Assembly (NCBI GenBank): GCA_958295665.1
Contig: OY282560.1
Span: forward strand, 273,098,177-273,162,176
DNA length: 64,000 bases
Source of the DNA: Tipula vernalis
Taxonomy: Eukaryota; Arthropoda; Insecta; Diptera; Tipulidae
Reading direction: 5' to 3'
Made by a program: the position numbers and the translations under genes. The notes under the pieces are model-generated. The model was not told where the DNA came from. It saw only the letters and a list, made by a program, of their open reading frames with translations, and made no database searches. Positions 46,268 to 58,079 of this stretch are shown in pieces; position 1 is the first letter of the stretch; every line of letters starts with the position of its first letter.

Positions 46268-47551
46268 AATTTCACTTATTTTTCACATCACAATATTTAA
46301 AAAAAAAATAAAACAAGATTTAAACTGCTGATTCAACTTTTCACACAAGTAATAAGTAAATTATTTAAATGTTTACTCGGTGGTAGCAAAATTGCAACTC
46401 GATTAAAAAAATGAGCTTGGAAATGGAAAATGAGCTTTATTTGATTGATTTGGATATACGGCCAAGATCTCCCGGACTACCGAGCACACACCGTACACCC
46501 GTTTCTCATATAACAAAACCGAACAAGAGGATAGGATTGCTAGTTGTGCCTGAAGTTAGTACTTTTAAGAAGGCACAGAGACAACACAATCTAACTACTG
46601 TTGTAGATCTCTGGAATCCTGATGCACCATAAACAACATCCTGGACAAGTAAAATTAATTTCTTATTTCTAGCAATATTTGCGGCACTTCAAACATTTCT
46701 TCGCCCTGAAAGGTAATTTTTATTAGCCGGAGGGGGAGGATTCGTATACTATAAGTTTCAATGCGGTCCACCAGACTTGTACTAATCATAGTAAATGTTG
46801 CTTGACATTGTTACTATCCTTTTTTGGATTATCATTAATGTCACAAGTAACCAAGATTAAAATTGCAAAACACTAATTATTTTCTGCACTATGAACTCCG
46901 ATCTAAAGTTCCTGTAAATTAAGAGAACAGAAAATCAAGACAACACAATTTCTACAACTACCCGTCCGCTGGATGCTTAAAGGTCTTTGGAAATATGCAT
47001 TGGGTTTCTCCGAATATTTCTGAAAATCAAGATCGAAATTAATTAATTATCATTAAATACTGCTTTTGAAAATAAACTAAAAATTGTTAACACATTAAAT
47101 CTCCTGGTAATGATAATACAATTAAAAATTGCTGCACTGAAATATGATTTGAAAAACCTTAATTAATACAAAACAATATAAAATACATAAATAAAATTCA
47201 AAAATATAATTAAGTCTCCTTATGCAAAACAAATGAAAATAAATATAAGTATTGGTTAAATCAATTATGTCAGTATTAGATACAAATAAAAGATGGTCTT
47301 GCCTCTTTTATTGACACAGGTCAAAAAGCGATATTTTTATGTATATCCTTTATTCCAAAAATTATGTTTAATATTTCATTAAACGGTTTTTGGGTTTCAT
47401 TTTAATTCAAACACTAATATTTTATATGGTTAAACCATAAATAAATATAAAAATCGAGTGTCAGTAATAAGTTCACCCATGCCTCAGTATAGGCTCCTAA
47501 ATTTTATTTAATAATTCATTTGTTCTGCAATAAGTTACGTTTTTTGTTAGA
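46268..47551. other. AT-rich stretch, no certain gene
   Basis: A 73-codon plus-strand frame at 46411-46632 lies here but has no recognised motif; the part beside 46267 is probably the LINE's 5' untranslated region. Nothing else can be supported. Confidence 0.35.
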
Positions 47552-48990
47552 ATGGCAACCAAATTAAATCGTCTTCAGTACAGCCAGAATAATCTTACTG
47601 CTGCACTTGAAGAAATAGTAAATGAGATAACAATATACGCAATAATACAACATTCCAAGGCCATATTGCTGTATAAGCAAAAAGATGCATATACTTTAAA
47701 TGTACCCAAAGGTCATAACTATTTTAACAGTTCCAGAAGAACAAAAATAAAAGACTGGATCATTTATATAGTAAAAGCAGGATTTCCCACAACAAAAGAC
47801 CAACTTTTAGATAGTGTTCAGCTGTTACTGAAAAATTTAAAACGTGAAAATAATTTTAAAGACGGAAGGCTCGGTAGACAATGGTACGAGGTATTTTTGA
47901 GAACAAACCCCGAGATATCTAAGCGAGTCACGCAGCATTTAATTAAAATCCGTGCGCTTATTAGAGAAGACCGGTTCGTGACCGGTTTAAACAAATTAAT
48001 CGCTATATGACAGACAACAAAATAATTGAAGTCATCTCCGATCCTGATAGAGTGTTTAACTGTGACAAAAGCGCCTTTTTATTAGTGCCAAAAGAAAAAT
48101 GTGTCTTAGCAGCGAAGGATTAGAATGATCTTCCTATAATGATGAGAAAGAATGCCTTACAACCCTCATCATGGTAAGCGTTTCAGAAAGCATTCCACCG
48201 CCTATGGTTATATACAAAATAAAAGAATAACGTTTGCGTTAAGCCGAAAAATGCCAAGAGGCTGGGATAAGGGTTGCTTCGATTCTTGCTAGATGACCAG
48301 CGAGGTCTTCTGCGAATATATAGAAAATGTTTTTGTACCATGGCTGAAACAAAACGGAGCCAAATTCCCGGTCATATTGTTTTTAGATGGTCATGTATCT
48401 CTTCTATCAATAAGTTTAGTGATGTTTCGGCTTCTCACAAATGAGTGGAAAATGGCTGTTCATTTGTAGAAGTTGAAAAAATGAAGGGAAAAAACTTAAA
48501 AAGGACGATTTTGCTTCGTTACTGGCAACAATTTTATAGGCGGCTGCTAATGCAACGACTGTACAAAACGCGTTTCGGACATGTGGAATTTACCCCTTTT
48601 TTGCTGATGCGGTTAACTATGGAAAATAGTTGAATCTCGAAGTAAACACTTCAACGTCTATTTCCAGCAGCAACCGACGACGACTAGAATCGTTCTTAAA
48701 AACTTTTGAGTCATTTTTATCGGAAATGAGGGCGTTTGGCGTGGAGTTAAAGAAAACGAAAATACATACAATGTTTGGATTAGCGTGAATCTGGAATTTT
48801 ACGATACACCAAAACAGGTAAATTTTTCTACAATTAGTGAGAAAACCAACTGCATTTATATTGGAGAGCCTCAGCAACAAGACTCATCCGTTTCAGTTAT
48901 TAGCAACAATATCATAGATAATGTTGATTATAAAATTCCGATAAACAAATTACTAAATAAATTTTCGCTTTTAATCAAATAAGTAATTAC
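47552..48990 (+). pseudogene. Pogo/CENP-B-like (DDE_1) transposase relic
   Basis: The intact 152-residue start (47552-48010) carries a helix-turn-helix region with 'NVPKGHNYF', then 'KDWIIYIVKAGFP' and 'DGRLGRQWYEVFLRTNPEIS'. This is the CENP-B-type DNA-binding layout of pogo-like transposases. Downstream in broken frames come 'RVFNCDKSAFLLVPK' (first Asp region, ~48050-48095), 'VPWLKQNGAKFPV' and 'FLDGHVS' (second Asp, ~48383-48403). Multiple stops and shifts follow. The terminal repeats are not certain. It is an inactive relic. Confidence 0.85.
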
Positions 48991-49469
48991 GTTTTATTGC
49001 CACTTTTCGGAAATTGGATAAACACTAATGTAAGTATTCATACACAAATAATATGGCAGTAATAGAAACAAAAACTGTCAGTAATAGTGTCGTAAATTTT
49101 GTTGGGTTAGAATCTCGACTAAATGTCAAAAAGTTATTATTATTATTATTTTTCAAAAGATGTCACTGTGGACATAAAAATAAATTAAATAAAAAAAAAA
49201 ATGAAAGAGAAGAAAGAGGGGATTATTAAGAAAGTTGTGAAACGAAGCAGACGTAGTTTTTATAACGAAAAATAAAAAAAGTTTAAAATAAAAGTCGAGG
49301 TGTTTTTATTTGCGAAGGGGTGACAATTTATTCAGAAGTGGGATAGTTAATCAACGTGCGTAATTATTTTGGAGAATAATTAGTTAAAAGTTTGTATATT
49401 TTGAAGAATAGTACGAACCACGTGTGATCCTAACCTAAAAAAATAATAAAACATAGAAGTGTTTACGAG
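48991..49469. other. Leader region before the Gypsy gag
   Basis: AT-rich with no ORF. It may hold the Gypsy element's leader and part of an LTR, but no second LTR copy is present here to show it. Confidence 0.35.
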
Positions 49470-51428
49470 ATGCCTGGAAATAAAGAAGATAATTTTAAAG
49501 TAATGCGAGCAAAAAGTACAAACGATGTTAATTTGGACAATTACTCGAATACAACACAACACAATAAAATAAATAATTGGAACGAGGAAGATGATGAGGA
49601 AAAAGAAAGTGAGGTTGGTGTTAAGGACGAAGTCCAGCGGGTTCGACCACGTGGACATTGCAAAGGGTATGTACAAATGGTGGACATATTACCTTCATTT
49701 AGTGGCATTGATCCAATGCAAAGTGTAGATGAGTGGGTAGATCGAATTGAAGAGTTTGGTTATATGTACGATTAGGATGACGTAACCATTCGTCACTATG
49801 GGTTGCTCAAAATGGTGGAGGTGGCTAAGGAGTGGCGTAACAGTGTTAAGAATGTGAATAGGAGTTGGAAACAGTGGAAGGCGCTGTTGTTAGAAAATTT
49901 TCCATCAACTCAAAGTACATTACAGAAAAGACGCGCAGCCGAAAACTTCAAAAGAAACCACATGGAAATACAACGGTACTACTATAGAAAATTAGCTCTG
50001 TGCAACAGAGCTAACATGTCTAGTGAGGAGGCAATTGAATTAATCGTGGAAGGTTTAGGAGACCTAAGATTCAACAACTATTTAGGTCCGTTAAGAAATT
50101 ATGAGACTCCAGCTAGTTTGTTAATAGATTTACGAGAAGCTGATCGAATGGTGGCATCACATCGGACAAATTTTAATAAATCACATCATAATCAAACGAC
50201 ACAGCATAATATAAATAAAAATCGAAATTTTGAATGGAGAAACAATAATAATTCAAATATTAACAAGCAGCAAGGTGACAACAAAAACACCTTCAAAGCT
50301 AGTAGAAGCACTCCAACGCCAAACGGGGTAACATGTTTTGTGTGCAACGAGCGCGGGCATTTTGCTAGACAATGTCCCAACAAAACAAAGAAAACAGAGG
50401 TATTGAAGACGACATCACATCAACATGCAAATACACATGCCAAGTATATCAAGACGGCATTCATCAATAATAAGCCTGAGCCTATTCAGTGTTTCGTGGA
50501 TTTAGGGAGTAGCGTAACTCTGATCCGAGAAAGCGATGCTAAGGAACTACAGGTTACCTATTTCGAGAATGGGTTTCCACCAGTGACGGGTTATGGTGGC
50601 GGTAAAGTTATACCGGTAGGCATATTTACATGTAATCTAAAAATAGATGATGTGGAAGCAAAATGCGAAGTGAAGGTCGTGCCAGACGACGCTCAACAAT
50701 TTCCTATGTTAGTGGGTCATCAGTTTACTGAACAGCCACAAATAAGAATTGGGAGTGACAGACGAGGACTTCACATAACTAACGAAAAACAAAACAAGTG
50801 TGAATTAGAGGATGAAGAGGGCAGGACTGAGATTCGAGTGGTAGAGGATATAGTTATACCCAGAAATTCAGTACATCACATCGCAGTACAAGCTGGTGAA
50901 GCTGAAACAGAATGGTTCATCGAGGGTGGAATCCGTGACAATGGAGAGGCAATCCCAAGATGCGTGGTACAAAGCGATAAAAATGGCCAAGCAATGATAC
51001 TGTATATTAATTTGACGGAGGTTGACATACAAAAACGGAAGGACCAACGGATCACTCGAGCGGAAAAATGTAAAGAAGCCAAGTTACGAATCAGTGAGGA
51101 TGAAAATTTAGAAGATGACAGCACAGATAATACTCAAAGGAAAATGATTGGACAAGTAACCACCGAATTAGTTGGTAAAAATTTGATTGCATTGTATAAT
51201 TTAATATATATGTATAGAGATCGAATCACTACCGATTTAAGTAACATAGGGTTAACAGATAAAACCGAAATAAAAATAAATTTAGTAGATGACATACCAG
51301 TTTATTACCGACCATATAGGTTAGCATTCACTGAACGGGAATGGGTCAAAGACCATGTAGAGGAGCTAAAAGCAGCTGACATAGTCGAAGATTCTATCTC
51401 GGACTACGCCAGTCCAATTTTGTTCTAA
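49470..51428 (+). pseudogene. Ty3/Gypsy Gag-Pol, one in-frame stop, cut off at RT
   Basis: One frame runs from 49470 to 51428, broken only by TAG at 49773-49775. In order: acidic N-terminus, Gag capsid region ('LPSFSGIDPMQSVDEWVDRIEE', 'RSWKQWKALLLENFPS', 'LIVEGLGDLRFNNYL'), CCHC zinc knuckle 'CFVCNERGHFARQC' (~50335), protease 'CFVDLGSSVTLIR' (~50491-50529), linker, then 'DIPVYYRPYRLAFTE' and 'DSISDYASPILF' at the start of RT. The protease triad is D-L-G rather than D-T/S-G. Gag and Pol are one frame without a frameshift. RT is lost because a ZMYM1/hAT-like relic begins directly at 51429. The TAG is probably a decayed sense codon. Confidence 0.9.
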
Positions 51429-53214
51429 TGATGGCTGTATTGCTTTAAATAGCTCCTCCTAGCATGACGAACAATCCATCTTGTTGCACACATTTGAACA
51501 AGTTTTTGTTTCCTCGAATCAGGACAAAGTTCTTGAATTTTTAATTTTAATACATCTTGCCGCTTTGGGGTAGGAAAAAATCATACAATTTGGTAACAAC
51601 TCCAATACAATTTCTTATTTCTGGAATATTACAAGAATCAGAAATCGCCAAATTTAAACTGTGTGAGCTGCAATGTACGTACATGGCTAAAGGATATTCC
51701 TTCTGAATGCGAGCTTGCACACCTTGAAATTGTCCACTCATAGATCGTGCCCCATCGTAACCTTGTCCTCTCAAAAACTTTAAGTTTATGTCGAAAGATT
51801 TCAGAGTCTCCACTAAATGAGATTATAAATTAAGTCCTGTTGTATTAACTACCTATTATTTTCTAAAAATCGCACTACCAGAGAAAATTATTCGATGCTA
51901 GCAATATCCGTTGTTTCGTCTGCCAGTATACTAAATTATTCGGAATCATTTACACGTTTCACAATTTCTTTGACGATAATATTGTTAATCGTATTAATTA
52001 TAGCATTTTGAGTTCTCCAACTGAGGTACGAAATTCTACCACCAGTTTTTAAATGACTTTTTAGCACGACATCTCCGGAATTTATGAACAACCTTATCAA
52101 CGCTCTAAAATTTCCTTCGTTAAATTTTGGTTTTTCTTCGACATTGAATACTCCATAATCTTTATGACCACGTAATGCAATTCCTTGTTTTTCACAGAAA
52201 ATTACAACTTTGATTATGGAAAGCAAAATTTTTCTATTGTTTAAATATCTTCTAGTTTTTTCCTATCTAAAATTAGATTGATGGGAAAGGCCTTATTGTT
52301 ATTTATTTGCTCTAAATTTGAGGCTACCTCAATACTTTTCTTGTGATATTGTGTCTTGTCGTGATTATTAAAATACTCAACAGCATGTTTCCAATTATTA
52401 AAAGGCGTTGTTACCTGCGCTTTCTTTTTTGTGTTTCCAAACCTCATCATTAGAAAATAAGATACAGTATTTATAAAAAGCTCCATACATGTTGCTTGAA
52501 TAGCACAACCAGCCCCATTCGTCTAACCACTGTTTCTGAAATTTCAGGTTCTTCTTACCTATTTGACTTGAGGGGAACAAATATTTCCAATCCGGAACCC
52601 AAAGATTTTTTAAATTTAGGGTAACGTTATGTTGGCTTGTGTTAATTAAATTTGAGTTTACATAATTGGCAATATCGGTTTGAATTTCATTTACCACTAA
52701 CAGATTTTCGCTAGTAATTATATTATTCGTTTCATTTGAATTTATATTTGACGTTTGTGTACAAAACGGGGGATTTACATTTTGAGCAGTTGTGTTTGCA
52801 CTTTCCGTTGTATTATTCGACGACGAAGAAACAAACTAAGAAAACAATTTAGTTGCCGTATTTTGTTGTTTCCATTCATTATTCTATTTGGATCTTAGTT
52901 TTACTGTAATTTTAAATTTCAATACGTTTAATTAGCCTTATTTTATTTTTTTTAGTTCACACGAAATACACATTTACTTTACTCACAAGGAAAAAAATAT
53001 GACAATGACAACAAAATGAACATTGCAACAATTCCCTGTAGGCCCTGAATGACTGCGTTTGTATGACGATTAAAAAAAATATTTTATTGTTTTAATTGAA
53101 AGAAAACAATTTTATTAGTAGGATTTCATATTCAAATAACCTATCAATTTATCTTATAAAATTAAGGTTTATGGGGGGTCCGGACCCGCGGACCCTCCCT
53201 TTGTGTGTGTGCCT
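51429..53214 (-). pseudogene. hAT element relic, TTF-zinc-finger/ZMYM1-like
   Basis: On the minus strand, a TTF-type zinc-finger region ('KFQKQWLDEWGWLCYSS', 'GAFYKYCILFSND', 52697-52398) is followed by 'CEKQGIALRGHKDYG', 'NEGNFRALIRLFINSGD' (52226-51936) and, past an in-frame stop, 'SILADETTDIAS' (~51910). After a shift come 'LRGQGYDGARSMSGQF' and 'VHCSSHSLNLAISDSC' (51813-51547). This is the DUF4371/hAT order of ZMYM1-like proteins. 53172-53214 has 'ggggggtccggacccgcgga' and 'ccctccctttgtgtgtgtgc', resembling subterminal repeats of such hAT elements and probably marking its 5' end. The C-terminal dimerisation part is absent. Several lesions make it inactive. Confidence 0.85.
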
Positions 53215-53955
53215 GGTCATTATCATCTCTGAAAATTAAAATTTAACACAAATTAATCAGCTATTTGCTATTTCTAGGAAAGTAATTACCATTAAATAAC
53301 ACAATAAAATGATTCGATTCAAAAACAGGGGTGCTGTTCTTGAACTATTACGAAATCTTTCGTATTGCGAGTTATTGTTAAAGTATAACGAAAACCCTAA
53401 AAAGGTATTCTTGAAATCGGATTACGAAAACTTTCGCAACGGAACGTTACTAAAATTTTCGTGATGGTTCTTTCGTTTCCTATTGGATTTCTTAATGAAA
53501 TCATGACTTTTGGTTTAATTATGTTCATTGTTCATAAAACTCAATATTTTCTGTTGATGTTTAATAATAATAAAACTCTGTTTTGTAGATCCACCCTTGA
53601 AAAATATTTCCATCCCTTTGTTTTTTATGTATTCGTCGTGTAGAGCAAAATAATACATTTTCGTATAGTGAGATTGAAAGAAAGCCGACCGATAATAAGA
53701 CTTGGTTTTGGTGAAATACCTATTATGTACAAATATAGTTTCACTTGATAATATCAAAAGTAATGCAAACCATAAACAACCACAATTAATGCAAAATTTT
53801 TGTCGATAGAATATCCAAAGATTAAATATAATAAATACATAAATGCATAAGAAATTAATTTATATTTGATAAAAAAATTTCCAAAATATTCTTTAAAACA
53901 ACAAATTTAAAAAATTATATTTCTAAAAACAAAAAAAAAACAAAAAAAAAAAAAA
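53215..53955. other. AT-rich stretch, no gene seen
   Basis: Around 53340-53460 'tacgaaa.ctttcg' motifs recur in both orientations and may be a degraded palindromic MITE. No coding sequence is recognised. Confidence 0.35.
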
Positions 53956-54130
53956 AATCGGCCCTTCGACCCATTTGGCCCTTCGACCCATTCTGCTCTT
54001 CGACCCATTCGGCCCTTTGATACTTTCAGCCCTTCGACACATTCGGCCCTTCGACATTCGGCCCTACGACACATTCGGCCCTTCGACATTCGGCCCTTCG
54101 ACATTCGGCCCTTTGAAATTCAGTCCTTCT
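53956..54130. repeat. Minisatellite of ~18 and ~15-bp units (CGGCCCTTCGAC...)
   Basis: Units reading 'cggcccttcgacccatt' or 'cggcccttcgacatt' repeat about ten times with single-base changes. The open frames across it on both strands are artefacts of the repeat. A 40-base A-rich run precedes it. Confidence 0.95.
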
Positions 54131-55166
54131 TACCCATTCCAACCAAATTGGGGTGGCTAAAAATGCGCTCAACCCCCGCATTAGAAATTGGCAAAACTAA
54201 AATTGAGATAGCAAAATATGTTTGAAATTTATTTATGTGCATTTTCCCCAATTGCATCCTTATGACGAATCTTTTCGCTCAAAAAGGTTTCCATGCTTGT
54301 TGTTCCAAGGTTTTATCATTAAGTTGTCCCATTGCATATTAATTTTATCACAGGTAAGGCTATTAATTTGAAAGTCCCTCTAAAGTCAGTCTATTGGCTT
54401 TTTTCTTTAAACGCAAACATTCCTACAGTTTTACTACAAATTTTTGGCAGTTAGTTCGGAAAATTGTTTATTGTTCAGATGTAATTTTGTTGTTCGATTT
54501 TAATTCGAATAATTTATCTTCGTAATCAAAGTCCAAGCAGGGTCGGCTTTGCAATTCTGAGTCATCTATATTGAGATTATATTCGATTTTATGTCCTCCA
54601 CTTGCTACATCTTCAGAAATAACAATAGCATCATCAAAATTAAATTTGACAACCTTTTAAATTAATAAAATCAATAAATATTCCCCAAGTCCTCCAAAAC
54701 TTTAATAAACTCGGCATTTTCACTTTCAAAAATTTTGGTTTACCCTTCGAACTTTTAAAAGGATTGGTTTCAGAAAACATAAATGTGTCAAGTTTAGCTC
54801 GTCATCGAAAATTTTTGCAAGGCTTGATATTTTTAATAATTTTCTTCTTGTTCAGCAATACGAAAATAAAGTTTTCAATTCCATATATTGGCCGTGAATT
54901 CGATTAATTAATTAATTTATTAATTTATTTATTGTGCACTTTTTAATTTACATAGTTTTCGGCACACTCTATTTTGAGCATTAGTTCATTCATAATAGAG
55001 TGTACCAAAGACTTGGATAATACAATAATTTATTTAGTGTGTTTATTTATTGTATTAAAGAAAATTTGGTTTTGTTGGATAGCTTAACAAAAAAATAACA
55101 TTTCCATCCAGTAGCATCGACAATCCCCAGCGTCACTTCCAACTTTGCTTGAAACAAGTATACGCA
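54131..55166. other. AT-rich stretch, no gene seen
   Basis: Around 54965-55015 'cacactctatt' and 'aatagagtgta' form a short inverted repeat. Otherwise nothing is recognisable. Confidence 0.35.
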
Positions 55167-55294
55167 TCAGTTTCATTTGGTATCACTCAATCATTGCTCT
55201 TGACTATCAAACTTCACCAAAATCGTGAGAAAATAAACTTAGAAAAACGTCTTCATCTGACATCACCTTTTCTGTTCGTTTTGGCGATGATACC
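55167..55294. repeat. 128-bp direct repeat left of the BEL/Pao element
   Basis: Identical to 62502-62629 except for five substitutions. It abuts the LTR at 55295. Confidence 0.9.
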
Positions 55295-55832
55295 TGTAGG
55301 TGCAGGAACAATCGCAAAATTAAATTATAGCCTTGTATTGGTTAACAATAAAAAACTTAGTTGGTTATATTTCACTAAATATAATTTTTATTGAATTAAT
55401 TCACTTGTTGTTTTCTAAGAGACAAATTTTGTACTGCCAATAATAATAAAAAGATACATAATCATAAAATAAAACGGGTGCTCATTCAATTTATTTTTAA
55501 AGCTACGACAAATCAATTGGTATAATAAAAATATTAATTTGTTATAGCCTCCAACAAATAGATGGTAGCACTTACATGAAAAAATATAAGATATTTAGTT
55601 TATACACATTTTTTAGATGATTACATTTAGACGCAGAATAAAATTATTAACAAATAATAATAATGTTATTAGGGAAGGTAGACCTTTACTCGGGCCTGTC
55701 TCGAGATTATATAGGAAAAATTAGGAAGGTAAGGAATTATTACTGCGATTCTGTTGATGATACACTGATGATTGTATCATTCTGAGATTTTGGGTTGTCA
55801 TCGTTATCGGGTTCATTTGTCTCGTTCCAACA
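55295..55832 (-). repeat. 3' LTR of the BEL/Pao element
   Basis: Matches 61960-62498. On the minus strand it begins 'tgttggaacgagac' and ends 'cctgcaccta'+ca. The last ~31 codons of the integrase frame lie inside it. Confidence 0.93.
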
Positions 55833-56200
55833 TATCGCCCCGGTTGACACATTGGAGTCAAAGGTAGGAATGACTGATATTTTCGTGATCGGTCGCTTGT
55901 ACGTCCCTTTGGATGTTTTTACGGTAACGACTCGAATAAGGTTGTCCTCGCCAGGATGAACTTGTTCCACTCGTCCTAGCGGCCACTGTCCGGCAAGTAA
56001 ATTTTCACTTCGCAGCAAAACAACATCGCCAATCTTGATGTCGCTGCCTTTGCGCTGCCATTTAGTAAGGCGGTTGAGCGTGTTTAGGTACTCATTGTAC
56101 CAACGATCCCAAAAATGCTGATATAGTTGCTGCATTAATTGCCATCGTGAAAGTCGGGATATTTTGAGATGTCGAAGATAAGGTTCAGGCTGAATATTAA
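55740..56200 (-). pseudogene. BEL/Pao integrase C-terminal domain
   Basis: The frame 56135-55740, readable upstream to ~56200 in another phase, contains 'QHFWDRWYNEYL', 'GDVVLLRSENLLAGQWPLGRV' split by normal family spacing, and 'VKTSKGTYKRPITKI'. It ends inside the LTR. This is the DUF5641-type C-terminal domain of BEL/Pao integrases. The preceding integrase core is absent. Confidence 0.9.
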
Positions 56201-56209
56201 GCGGTTATT

Positions 56210-57560
56210 CGGTTCATGGTTTGAAAAACAGGTCGTGCATATTAGCACTCGCTTGAATTAAGTTTACTGTTTTGCTTATATCATTGATGATCACATCTGT
56301 AACTTCCGTTCGGCAAGCCACCTCCACTGTTCCTAGCGTTTCTAAATATTTAATCCTGATCGCGTATTTAAAATTTGGTTTCAGTTGTATCGAATTTCCC
56401 AAACTAATTACTAGATCGATAGAATTATTTGGAGCATTTTGAACAAACGTTATTTTTTGGCTGGCTTTGGTTTTATCGTTCGTTTCCAAAATTTCAATCT
56501 CAATCGGTTTCCGCCCTATTTCAATGCCGATTCGTAATCCATACAAAATTATATTCTTGGAAACAGCAAATACCATTTTATGTTCTGTATCGTGTTGAAA
56601 TGTGCGGCTTTCGAATGGCGAAATATATTTTTCTCTGTCTTTGGAGATCCATAAACCATTTTCACCATCACCCCCGCCGAATACAGCTTGACTAGCTATT
56701 AACATACGATCACTGTCACTAAGCAGTCCTGGATATTTTGTGTAACATTCACGAAGTTGCTCGAGTGACATTGTAGGAAATCGAATTTTCCTAATTAATT
56801 TAACCCAACGTTGACGGCCTTCCGCTAATGTCAGTTGATGCATTTTGCAATAGGACGTGATCCAATTGGCTACGACGGTGAATATTTGTAGTTCAGTCAC
56901 ACCTTTTGCAGCACATTCGAATTTCAAAAACTCATCTACAGCGTCTGGATGAAGTGTCAGAAAATGATTGTTTCTTAAGTAAAAAGGAAACATCCAAACT
57001 AAATCGAATTTTATGTAGTTCCATACAATTTCATATTTCTCCCGGACACAAAAATCAAAACTCTTCAAAAGCCAATTTGTGGTGCCTGTGGCAGAATTAA
57101 TTACTTGATTTTCCAACTTATGAAATTTATATTTGTTAGCCAGCTTCAAAATGTCGCAGAAATGATCCTCGTTGATGGTACACTCATCGGTATATATCGA
57201 ATAAATTCGAAAAAACTCTCGTATTTGCAGTCGTTAACGGGAATCAGTTTTGTTTCGCCCATCATATCTTCTAATTGTTGTTCAAAAACGACACTTCGCT
57301 TGATCAGCTCAAGTGAATGAGCGTAAATTATTTTGTTTTCAATGCAGAACTGAATGTCCGCATGAAAGTTAAGATTAAAAAGTCGCTTGGTAATCTGAGA
57401 CATTTTAAGATGCGGCGATGCATTTATTTTAAATTCCATTTTCGACAAATTAGCAGACACTTGACACAATACACTGTTTTAGTTTCAATACTTAAATGAA
57501 TTTAATCGATCGCGCTACATGAGTTTCGTTTAAACAAAAATTCTTATCTCAATTGGAATG
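56210..57560 (-). pseudogene. BTB-BACK-PHR-like protein sequence inside BEL/Pao
   Basis: The frame 57469-57146 gives a BTB domain (about residues 23-100, 'FHADIQFCIENKIIYAHSLE', then 'KRSVVFEQQLEDMMGE'). One frameshift near 57180 leads into 57149-56214 (311 codons). That part has a BACK region (about residues 25-150, e.g. 'LKFECAAKGVTELQIFTVVA', 'IRFPTMSLEQLRE') and a C-terminal PHR-like beta domain (about 178-305, 'MVFAVSKNIILYGLRIGIEI'). This is the layout of BTBD1/2/6-like adaptors, which recruit substrates to cullin-3 ubiquitin ligases (family knowledge). The block has no introns and the same strand as the retroelement, and sits where the integrase core should be. A captured host cDNA is one explanation, a separate retrocopy insertion another. 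The frameshift argues against a functional product now. Confidence 0.8.
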
Positions 57561-57971
57561 GTTTTTATTAATACAGGTATGGTCAACACACGTTTTTAAA
57601 TAAACAGGTGAATTATTGTATGTATTGGGTTCAGAATTAGTGTTGTTGTATTCCAAGAAAAGTAATGTTCTGTTTTTATGTGATAATGGTTTTGTCTGTG
57701 TCAGTGAGCGTAGTTCGTCTTTGTAATTCTCATATTGAGCAACCTTAATTATTAAGGTTTCCGCAATCGAGAGTTCCTTATAGGTTAAAGAACTCGACTT
57801 GGTGTTTTCGAAGTTGCGAAAATTGTAGGCAGCTCTTACAACCCATGCCAGGATTCGTTTTGATTTGTAGAAGCTGAAATGGTTGTTAATTATGCGATGA
57901 ACCTCATATTTTATTGGTAGTTGTTTAGCGTTAAGAACGTTTGATGTTTCCGGAACTGTTAAAATGAGCAT
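57549..57971 (-). pseudogene. BEL/Pao region preceding the integrase
   Basis: 'EVHRIINNHFSFYKSKRIL', 'VVRAAYNFRNF' and 'LSIAETLIIKVAQYENYKDEL' match the helical stretch between RNase H and integrase in BEL/Pao Pol. It breaks off near 57560, where the BTB block begins. Confidence 0.8.
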
Positions 57972-58079
57972 GTTTTCTTCTCAATTTCCTGACGGTACGT
58001 GCATGGGATGATTTTTAATCCAACTTGGCCCCTGCCACCATAAATCGTGTGTTAAGAGCTCTGAAGGTGTTATGCCTCT

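Noticed and set aside
46411..46632. 73-codon plus-strand frame near the LINE ORF1
   Set aside because: No recognisable motif and no supporting context; probably fortuitous or antisense to the LINE leader.
53907..54160. Repeat-rich ORFs on both strands
   Set aside because: They are translations of the minisatellite.
55149..55394. 81-codon ORF and its twin at 61863-62060
   Set aside because: They are LTR sequence read on the non-coding strand.
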